Assembly (NCBI GenBank): GCA_021443235.1
Contig: JABUUJ010000040.1
Span: 29,422-35,727, forward strand
Direction of reading: 5' to 3'
Length of the DNA stretch: 6,306 nucleotides
Source of the DNA: Muribaculaceae bacterium
GTDB taxonomy: Bacteria; Bacteroidota; Bacteroidia; Bacteroidales; Muribaculaceae
Shown: in pieces, positions 1-5,965 of the stretch
How positions within the stretch are numbered: the stretch's first letter is position 1
How the letters are laid out: each line of letters begins with the position of its first letter
The notes under the pieces: generated by a model
What the model saw: the letters and a program-made list of their open reading frames with translations, nothing else
The model's database searches: none
Told to the model about the DNA's origin: nothing
Translations under genes and position numbers: made by a program

Positions 1-2037
1 GAAAAGAAGTTTAAAAGGACGCTGGTCACCACAGCGTTACCCTATGCCAATGGGCCAGTGCACATTGGTCATTTGGCGGGAGTGTATGTACCTGCCGACA
101 TCTATACCCGCTACCTGCGCCTGCGCGGCGAGGACGTAGTGATGATAGGCGGCAGCGACGAGCACGGCGTTCCCATCACAATCAAGGCCCAGAAAGAGGG
201 CGTGACACCGCAAGACATCGTCGACCGCTACCACAATATCATCAAAGACTCGATGGAGGGGCTTGGAATCTCGTTTGACGTCTATAGCCGCACTACCAGC
301 GAGATGCACCACCACACCGCCAGCGACTTTTTCCGCAAGCTCTACGACAAGGGCGAGTTTGTGGAGAAAACCAGCATGCAGCTCTATGACGAGAAAGCCG
401 ACCAGTATCTTGCCGACCGCTATGTGACAGGCACTTGCCCACACTGCGGCAATGAGCGCGCCTATGGCGACCAGTGCGAGGCCTGCGGCTCGAGCCTCAA
501 CGCCACCGACCTTATCAACCCCGTGAGCGCCATCACGGGCAACACCCCCGTGCTCAAGGAGACCAAGCACTGGTATATGCCCCTCGACAAGTGGGAGCCA
601 CGCCTGCGCGAGTGGATTCTCGAGCAGCACAAGGAGTGGAAGCCCAACGTCTATGGCCAGTGCAAGTCGTGGCTCGACGAGCACCTGCAGCCACGCGCCG
701 TGACACGCGACCTGAGCTGGGGCATCCCCGTGCCCGTTGAGGGTGCCGAGGGCAAGGTGCTGTATGTGTGGTTTGACGCACCCATCGGCTACATCAGCAA
801 CACCAAGGAGCTGCTGCCCGACACTTGGGAGCGCTACTGGAAAGACCCCGAGACTCGCATCATCCATTTCATAGGCAAGGACAACATCGTGTTCCACTGC
901 CTCATCTTCCCGTCGATGCTTATGGCCGAAGGCAGCTACCAGCTGCCCGAAAACGTGCCAGCCAACGAGTTCCTCAACCTTGAGGGCGACAAAATCTCGA
1001 CCAGTCGCAACTGGGCGGTGTGGCTGCACGAGTATCTCGTTGACTTCCCCGGCAAGCAGGACGTGCTGCGCTATGTACTCACCGCCAACGCCCCCGAGAG
1101 CAAGGACAACGACTTCACATGGAAGGACTTCCAGGCACGCAACAACAACGAGCTCGTGGCAATCCTGGGCAACTTTGTCAACCGCGCACTGGTGCTTACC
1201 CACAAGTTCTTTGGCGGCATAGTGCCTGCCGCTCACCAGCTGCTCGACATCGATCTCGACGCCATTAACGAGTTCAAGAACGTGAAAGAGACGCTGGGCG
1301 CCAATATTGAGAACTTCCGCTTCCGCGAGGCACTCAAGGACGCGATGAACCTGGCACGCATCGGCAACAAGTATCTTGCCGACACCGAGCCTTGGAAACT
1401 CGCCAAGACCGACATGGAGCGCGTGGAGACCATCATGAACCTCGCCCTGCAAATCACCGCCAACCTTGCCATCGCATTTGAGCCTTTCCTGCCATTCAGC
1501 GCCGAGAAACTGCGCCACATGATCGGGCTCGAAGGGGCCGACTGGAACAAACTGGGCAACACCGACATTCTTCCCGCCCGACAGGCAATCGCACAGCCCG
1601 AGCTGCTCTTCGAGAAAATCGAGGATGCCGCTATCGACGCGCAAATTGAACGCCTGGAGCGCATCAAGCAAGAGAATATCGTGGCAGCCTTCAAGCCCGC
1701 ACCCGTTGCGCCCGCAGTGACCATCGACGACTTCGCCAAGCTCGACATCCGCGTGGGCACAGTGCTTGAGTGCAGCAAGGTGAAGAAGAGCGACAAACTG
1801 CTGCAATTTACCATCGACGACGGCATGGGCTCGCGCACCATCGTGAGCGGCATCGCCAAGTGGTATGAGCCCGAGCAACTCGTGGGCAAGCAGGTGTGCT
1901 TCATCGCCAACTTCCCCCCGCGCAAGCTCAAGGGCGTGGAGTCGCAGGGCATGATACTCAGCGCCGAGGACGCCGACGGACGCCTCATCGTCATTGGTCC
2001 CACCGGTCCCGTCAAGCCCGGCGTGAAAGTGGGGTGA
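1..2037 (+). CDS. metG: Methionyl-tRNA synthetase (5' end just outside window)
   Basis: This cytoplasmic class I aminoacyl-tRNA synthetase charges tRNA-Met with methionine. Counting from the first visible codon, the HIGH motif is at residues 21-24. A zinc knuckle C146-x2-C149-x9-C159-x2-C162 follows, then WFDAP (257-261) and the KMSKS-equivalent loop KISTS (331-335). An anticodon-binding helical domain fills the middle. From about residue 578 a C-terminal Trbp111/EMAP-II-like tRNA-binding OB domain begins (LDIRVGTV), which usually supports dimerisation. The reading frame is open to base 1 and the N-terminus reads EKKFKRTLVTTALPYANGP, so the ATG probably lies immediately upstream. A GTG at 58 is internal, because starting there would discard conserved residues before HIGH. 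The 678 visible codons match the roughly 680-residue length of MetRS with this C-terminal domain. Third codon positions are strongly G/C. Identification is very secure, and the overall sequence resembles Bacteroidales MetRS. Confidence 0.98.
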   Translation, partial: EKKFKRTLVTTALPYANGPVHIGHLAGVYVPADIYTRYLRLRGEDVVMIGGSDEHGVPITIKAQKEGVTPQDIVDRYHNIIKDSMEGLGISFDVYSRTTSEMHHHTASDFFRKLYDKGEFVEKTSMQLYDEKADQYLADRYVTGTCPHCGNERAYGDQCEACGSSLNATDLINPVSAITGNTPVLKETKHWYMPLDKWEPRLREWILEQHKEWKPNVYGQCKSWLDEHLQPRAVTRDLSWGIPVPVEGAEGKVLYVWFDAPIGYISNTKELLPDTWERYWKDPETRIIHFIGKDNIVFHCLIFPSMLMAEGSYQLPENVPANEFLNLEGDKISTSRNWAVWLHEYLVDFPGKQDVLRYVLTANAPESKDNDFTWKDFQARNNNELVAILGNFVNRALVLTHKFFGGIVPAAHQLLDIDLDAINEFKNVKETLGANIENFRFREALKDAMNLARIGNKYLADTEPWKLAKTDMERVETIMNLALQITANLAIAFEPFLPFSAEKLRHMIGLEGADWNKLGNTDILPARQAIAQPELLFEKIEDAAIDAQIERLERIKQENIVAAFKPAPVAPAVTIDDFAKLDIRVGTVLECSKVKKSDKLLQFTIDDGMGSRTIVSGIAKWYEPEQLVGKQVCFIANFPPRKLKGVESQGMILSAEDADGRLIVIGPTGPVKPGVKVG

Positions 2038-2045
2038 TTTTTTAA

Positions 2046-2130
2046 AGTTTATTGTTTAGGGTTTATTGTTTAGAGAGTTTTTTCGAGTTTTCGAAAATTC
2101 GAGCTTTCGTTAAACCATAAACAATAAACT
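2046..2130. repeat. Intergenic inverted repeat with tandem GTTTATTGTTTA units
   Basis: Most of the metG-HAD spacer is structured. The left arm at 2046-2065 pairs with the right arm at 2111-2130 over 20 bases with one mismatch. The left arm carries two direct copies of GTTTATTGTTTA (2047-2058 and 2061-2072), so the right arm can pair with either copy. Between the arms, TTTTCGAAAA (2088-2097) is a perfect 10-base palindrome flanked by two TTCGAG copies. The transcript could fold into a long hairpin, but the arms are AT-rich and no clean T-run follows, so this is not a textbook intrinsic terminator. It could be a mobile palindromic repeat, a processing site or a weak terminator. No TTTG occurs in the spacer, so I see no consensus Bacteroidetes promoter (TTTG at -33, TAnnTTTG at -7) for the downstream gene. 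Confidence 0.75.
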
Positions 2131-2148
2131 CTCAACTTTATTTTAAAC

Positions 2149-2982
2149 TTGACAAACTCAAAGACACTCTGGGTTAGCGACATGGACGGCACGCTGCTGG
2201 GCAGCGACTCGCGCGTGAGTGCCACCACGGCAAGCATCCTCAACCGTCTCATCGACGAGCAAGGACTACTGTTTACCGTGGCAACGGCACGCACGCACGC
2301 CACCGTCGTGCCGCTCATGAGCGAGGTGCGCTCTACCCTGCCCTACATCGTGTTTGCCGGAGCCGCAATGTGGGATCCCCTAAAAAACGAGTTTATCGAC
2401 GTCATGGCAATTGACAACGACGTGGCGGCGGGCGTTGTGCGCGCCTTTGAGCAACACGGCATGCGGCCGCTCATCTACCGTCAGCACGGCAACACAATTC
2501 ACGTGCTACACACCGGCACACTATCGGCACAGGAACAAGCCTTCGTCAACGAACGCAAAGCGCTGCCACTCAAGACATTCATTCTCAACGCACCTAACTA
2601 TCACACCTGCGACGACCCCGCATTGCTCATCTTCGCGATGAACCACTATGCCACGCTCGAGCGCATTTACAACCAGTTGCTTGGCAACGAGAGGTGCGTT
2701 CCCACCCTCTACCACGACATCTTCGACCCCACTGTAGGCCTCCTTGAAATACACGCACGTGGGTGCAGTAAAGCTGCCAGCATCAAGCGGTTGGCCAAAC
2801 GCATAGGAGCCCACCGCATCGTGGCATTCGGCGACAACCGCAACGACATCGCGATGCTCCAGGCCGCCGACGTCGCCATCGCCGTAGAAAACGCCGTCCC
2901 CGAGGTCAAAGCCATCGCACACCACATCATCCCCCCCAACACCACCCACTCAGTAGCACGCCACATCGCCACCCACCTGTAG
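2149..2982 (+). CDS. Cof-type HAD-IIB family phosphatase
   Basis: This is a 277-residue soluble haloacid-dehalogenase-type hydrolase, probably a Mg2+-dependent phosphatase acting on a sugar phosphate or similar small metabolite; the substrate cannot be read from sequence. All four HAD motifs are present. Motif I is DMDGTL (nucleophile D11, acid/base D13), motif II is the ATAR segment (T46), motif III is K208 in GCSKAASI, and motif IV is GDNRND (D229, D233). The C2-type cap lies between motifs II and III, roughly residues 80-190, and the length is normal for Cof-like proteins. The start is TTG at 2149. An in-frame stop lies at 2125, no ATG or GTG occurs between, and the next in-frame ATG (2182) falls inside motif I. 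ATT at 2140 is a less likely alternative. The gene lies 111 bases after metG on the same strand, and with no promoter visible, read-through from metG is plausible. Codon use is GC-rich like metG. Confidence 0.93.
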   Translation: MTNSKTLWVSDMDGTLLGSDSRVSATTASILNRLIDEQGLLFTVATARTHATVVPLMSEVRSTLPYIVFAGAAMWDPLKNEFIDVMAIDNDVAAGVVRAFEQHGMRPLIYRQHGNTIHVLHTGTLSAQEQAFVNERKALPLKTFILNAPNYHTCDDPALLIFAMNHYATLERIYNQLLGNERCVPTLYHDIFDPTVGLLEIHARGCSKAASIKRLAKRIGAHRIVAFGDNRNDIAMLQAADVAIAVENAVPEVKAIAHHIIPPNTTHSVARHIATHL

Positions 2983-3081
2983 AGTTTCAAGTTTTTCAAG
3001 GGGAAAGTTTTTCAAGTTTAAAGTAAGTTTAGCGGATGTCGCCATTTACAGACGCGTTGTTTGACACACGGAATGACAGAC
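2983..3081. other. Convergent spacer with no gene seen
   Basis: This is the tail-to-tail spacer between the HAD gene (+) and the defence-like operon (-). It marks the change from GC-rich to AT-rich DNA. Apart from the short tandem repeat near its left end I see no gene, tRNA, attachment-site duplication or convincing bidirectional terminator. Confidence 0.5.
2989..3016. repeat. Short tandem direct repeat, 16-base period
   Basis: The 12-mer AAGTTTTTCAAG occurs at 2989-3000 and again at 3005-3016. It begins seven bases after the HAD stop codon. Related GTTT/CAAG words precede and follow it. It resembles the A/T-rich short repeats often found at gene ends in Bacteroidales. It may belong to the transcript end of the HAD gene, but no stable hairpin with a T-run is evident. 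Confidence 0.6.
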
Positions 3082-3186
3082 CTACATCTTCTCTATCAAA
3101 CAAGTGTGCTCCTTTTCCTTAGCCTCCTGTTGATAATCTCGCAGTGAGTTGTCTTTTTTACAAATTTCTAGCAACAGCTCATTCAT
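3082..3186 (-). CDS. Candidate 34-residue small protein at operon end
   Basis: The ATG at 3186 overlaps the last eight bases of the upstream DGQHR gene (ATGAATGA), a usual arrangement for translational coupling. The frame encodes 34 residues and ends at TAG (3084-3082). The product is hydrophilic and rich in E, K and Q (for example RDYQQEAKEKEH) with two cysteines, and could form a single amphipathic helix or short coiled coil. I recognise no family. It may be a genuine small partner of the operon, the stub of a longer gene cut at the island edge, or a chance reading frame. The favourable start position and protein-like composition are the only support. Confidence 0.35.
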   Translation of the reverse strand: MNELLLEICKKDNSLRDYQQEAKEKEHTCLIEKM

Positions 3187-5500
3187 CTTCAACTGGTGAC
3201 AGGCCGTTAAAGATTTTTTTCAACTTGTTTACATCTGCTTGTGTTAAGCGACTGTTTTTGCCAGTAGTCCATGCTTTACGCATGGAAATAAAGTCGGCAA
3301 GCCATTTCAAGCGGTCTTTTCTTGCCTTATTCTGGACTTGCATGATATTAAACTCTTTTTCAAATGTGACAAATGACGAGTCGTCATCTTTAGGATTGAG
3401 CCAATATTTTTCTATAATCTTTTGCGAATCAATTGGTTGAATATAAAGAGTCCAATCTTTGTCAATGCCATCTCCAGCATCCGACATTCGCTTAATACAA
3501 TCGGCACGAACATCCCCAACGGCATTCTGCCATTCGTCGCCAAAAAGTTCATTGAGTTTTTCAAGAACTTTATTTTTTATGAGACTTTCTATTTCCTCTC
3601 CTATCTGCTTACCTTGTTCCTGAAGGCCCTTGTCCTGAGTCTGCTTCCACTCCACCAAACCTTCTGGCTGAAAATCAGGCTTTGCATTATTAATTGCGTT
3701 TTGGAATGTTCGCAACCACATAGACTCAGCCCCCTGTCCTTTTATCATCAACAAATTGTGGCTGTCGTCATCAGGAATATTATCAAGATACTCGCACAAA
3801 ATATTTAGTAGAGGCTCCAACCTAGCCATGCGTTCTTTTGCGTCTAACATTTGAGGCATACCACAAGTTCTTACCAAATAGGAATTAAGCGACCCAAGCA
3901 ACATTATTACAGCAAAAGTTCCTCTATTTGACTCAATATATGTATCATAGACAGCATCGTCAAGGTTTCGTTTTAAATGGCTATATACCAAATTAATGAG
4001 ACATGTCATGCTTTTTTTTGCATTACTCATTGCTTCATTATGGTCGGTATTAAACGCCTCATAAATGCAAACATCGGTATCACCAATAAACTTTTTCTTG
4101 GAAGCTTTTGGTAATAGGCCGCTTCCGTTAAGAGCCTTATCAAACGGAGGAAATGTTAGCTTTGCTTTATCTTCACCAACCGATATCTTATGGAACAATG
4201 GCCCATTGGCATCATGAGAAATAGCCTTAATAATTGATGAACGTAAAGCCAGCATTCTAGAATCCAAGTTTGGTGAATCCCAGTTGATATCCTCGGCGAG
4301 ATCAAGCCTCAAACTTGGGCTAACGGCCTTTTGATTTTCATTAATATCCATGAAAATCTCAAGTTGCTCTCTTGATTCCATATTCACAAAAGCAACTACA
4401 GGAATTGTGTTTGAGTCCTTATAATCAGAGCTAGCATACCCGTACACACGATGTTGTCCGTCGATTATATATGCAATTCCATAGGCATTGGGTATTGATA
4501 GGTAGCCAAAGCGAGCCTCGGTGTTCTCTGTTTTGCCAGCTGGCTCAAATAACACACCCATTTTCTTATTGGAGACATCAAAGTTAACGATAATTGAGTT
4601 AGGGAAATACCCGCCGTTGTCAATAAACTTTGTGATTCCCTTTAGCCTTGACGGAACAAGAAGTCGTTGATAGGTGGGCGCCATTGAGTCATTCACTTTT
4701 GTGCGGTGCAACACAAATCCTATTTTAAGCAAAGTAGCTGGTTCTATCGACATCATATAGTAATCATGCCCACCCATTTTCCCTTTTAGAGCTGGTATTC
4801 TTATCCTTTCCGAGCTAATAAGCTCATTTTTGAACATGAGTCCCATAAACTGGTATATTACCGATGTTTTATAGGCCTTAATCAGGCTTGCCACATAGTT
4901 ATAGCTGTTCTCATTAAAGTGATACACCTTCATGTCTCTCATCCGCTGTAAATCATCGGAATTCTCGGCGAAAGTATATCCTCTGGTGGCAAAAATGAAT
5001 TTCACCTTCTTATCTTTGCCATAAATTTCAGTAAAGGCTTTAGTAACTCCCTCTTTATACTGTTTTATGTTTTCTAATTCTTTTTTGAAATTACCAGATT
5101 TTCTTTCACCAGTGGCCTTGCATTCAACTACAAATATCGCATCTTTTCCCACAGCAACAACATCAATCTGCTTGTGGTCGCCAGCGTCCGAGCCCCATTG
5201 CACAACCAATCGTTCGTCTCTATTTATAGTCTTGAATCCCAAATTGTAGAACATGCACCATATATCATGCTCAAATCGGCGAGAGGCCTCCTTGGATCTT
5301 TGAACTTTAACTTTTGTTTTCAGACGAGCCGTTACTTCCCATCCATCTTTTAAATGGTCTTCAAGCTCATTAATTTCAATAGTTAAATTGTCAAAAGCTT
5401 CCTTTCTTGCTTTAAATTTACTATTTAATGTTTTTTCGTCACCCTCTTCTATCATGTGGTCAAGGATGTATTGTCTTTGTTGTTGAGTAAGGAAAGCCAT
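3179..5500 (-). CDS. PD-(D/E)XK nuclease / DGQHR domain / HEPN-like fusion protein
   Basis: This 773-residue soluble protein is probably the effector of the operon. Residues 1-70 are charged and helical, possibly a coiled coil. Residues 70-210 look like an Mrr-type PD-(D/E)XK nuclease: helix E77, then QIDVV (D113) and VVECKATG (E126, K128), so the catalytic set appears intact. Residues 230-560 hold the DGQHR domain, with the signature D347-R351 followed by FMDINENQKAVSPSLRLDL (383-401). This domain is known from DndB and DpdB of DNA-modification systems and is related to ParB-like folds. Residues 630-770 resemble the Swt1-type HEPN domain (LFGDEWQ, a polar linker, IIEKYW, then LTQADVNKLKKIF), but the RNase R-x4-6-H motif is not intact. 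I chose ATG 5500, one base after the preceding stop. The frame stays open to an ATG at 5566, but that would overlap the neighbouring gene and add 22 unlikely residues. AT-rich codons suggest foreign origin. The domain order is observed; the role in restriction is inferred. Confidence 0.85.
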   Translation of the reverse strand: MAFLTQQQRQYILDHMIEEGDEKTLNSKFKARKEAFDNLTIEINELEDHLKDGWEVTARLKTKVKVQRSKEASRRFEHDIWCMFYNLGFKTINRDERLVVQWGSDAGDHKQIDVVAVGKDAIFVVECKATGERKSGNFKKELENIKQYKEGVTKAFTEIYGKDKKVKFIFATRGYTFAENSDDLQRMRDMKVYHFNENSYNYVASLIKAYKTSVIYQFMGLMFKNELISSERIRIPALKGKMGGHDYYMMSIEPATLLKIGFVLHRTKVNDSMAPTYQRLLVPSRLKGITKFIDNGGYFPNSIIVNFDVSNKKMGVLFEPAGKTENTEARFGYLSIPNAYGIAYIIDGQHRVYGYASSDYKDSNTIPVVAFVNMESREQLEIFMDINENQKAVSPSLRLDLAEDINWDSPNLDSRMLALRSSIIKAISHDANGPLFHKISVGEDKAKLTFPPFDKALNGSGLLPKASKKKFIGDTDVCIYEAFNTDHNEAMSNAKKSMTCLINLVYSHLKRNLDDAVYDTYIESNRGTFAVIMLLGSLNSYLVRTCGMPQMLDAKERMARLEPLLNILCEYLDNIPDDDSHNLLMIKGQGAESMWLRTFQNAINNAKPDFQPEGLVEWKQTQDKGLQEQGKQIGEEIESLIKNKVLEKLNELFGDEWQNAVGDVRADCIKRMSDAGDGIDKDWTLYIQPIDSQKIIEKYWLNPKDDDSSFVTFEKEFNIMQVQNKARKDRLKWLADFISMRKAWTTGKNSRLTQADVNKLKKIFNGLSPVEDE

Positions 5501-5501
5501 A

Positions 5502-5963
5502 TTATTTAATAATTTGTTTAGAAACAATGTTGTGAAGTATTTTCTTTGCCCATAAAACCATAGCATGGCTTCGTCGTGCCAAAGTAGATGAAGTTGCTAA
5601 ATCGGGGTAATAAATGGATGCCACATCTAATGCATATTTATCAATATCACATTCAGGAAACAAGGCATATTTTGTAAAAACTGCTCCAAAAAGTTCATCT
5701 TTTATAACGCATTCATAAAAGCCTTCAGTAAAGTGGATTCCACCATTACTCATTATATCGGCACATTTAGATGTGGGGCTCATTTGGCCGTCAATTAAAC
5801 CAAAATATCTGGCCGCATCTCTATAGTATAGAGCCTGACGCACAGTGAAACCAATATATTCAGCAATATCCTCTATTGAAGATTTAGGATTATGATAAAC
5901 AAAACTCACCACATCCATCACTTTTTCAATACTATTGGCCTGAGGTAATGTAATCCTACTCAT
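5502..5963 (-). CDS. Winged-helix protein of restriction-modification-like operon
   Basis: This is a 153-residue cytosolic protein with no signal peptide or membrane segment. The N-terminal part, about residues 8-65, reads as a winged helix: NSIEKVMDVVSFVY forms helix 1, SIEDIAEYIGF helix 2, TVRQALYYRDAARYFGLI the recognition helix, and a QMSPTSKC wing follows. The C-terminal half ends in STLARRSHAMVLWAKKIL, a pattern I associate with small wHTH proteins or domains beside type II restriction genes (possibly the DUF7226 group; unverified). A DNA-binding role is therefore likely, either target recognition for the nuclease or control of the operon. ATG 5963 starts two bases after the methylase stop. 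GTG 5969, overlapping that stop, would add two residues and is an alternative. The stop lies one base before the ATG of the nuclease-DGQHR gene, so all three genes should be translated from one message. Confidence 0.8.
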   Translation of the reverse strand: MSRITLPQANSIEKVMDVVSFVYHNPKSSIEDIAEYIGFTVRQALYYRDAARYFGLIDGQMSPTSKCADIMSNGGIHFTEGFYECVIKDELFGAVFTKYALFPECDIDKYALDVASIYYPDLATSSTLARRSHAMVLWAKKILHNIVSKQIIK

Positions 5964-5965
5964 AT

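Noticed and set aside
37..1878. 613-codon open frame on the minus strand, antisense to metG
   Set aside because: It mirrors the real metG gene. GC-rich codon bias removes stops on the opposite strand, and the product resembles no protein family.
1233..2015. 260-codon minus-strand frame within metG
   Set aside because: Low-complexity, S- and M-rich translation antisense to conserved MetRS domains; a shadow of metG.
2046..2130. CRISPR-like repeat reading of the GTTTATTGTTTA copies
   Set aside because: The units are 12 bases, spaced by 2, with no regular 30-40 base spacers and no cas genes; they are arms of a palindrome.
2521..2949. Minus-strand frame of 142 codons inside the HAD gene
   Set aside because: Antisense to conserved HAD motifs III and IV, with no recognisable product.
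3019..3081. Possible bidirectional terminator in the convergent spacer
   Set aside because: I found no stem of adequate length and GC content with flanking T/A runs.
3422..3808. 128-codon plus-strand frame within the DGQHR gene
   Set aside because: Antisense to a clearly coding frame and without family similarity or a plausible start context.
5501..5566. N-terminal extension of the nuclease-DGQHR protein to ATG 5566
   Set aside because: It would overlap the wHTH gene by 65 bases. The 22 added residues look like out-of-frame translation, and ATG 5500 sits one base after the upstream stop.
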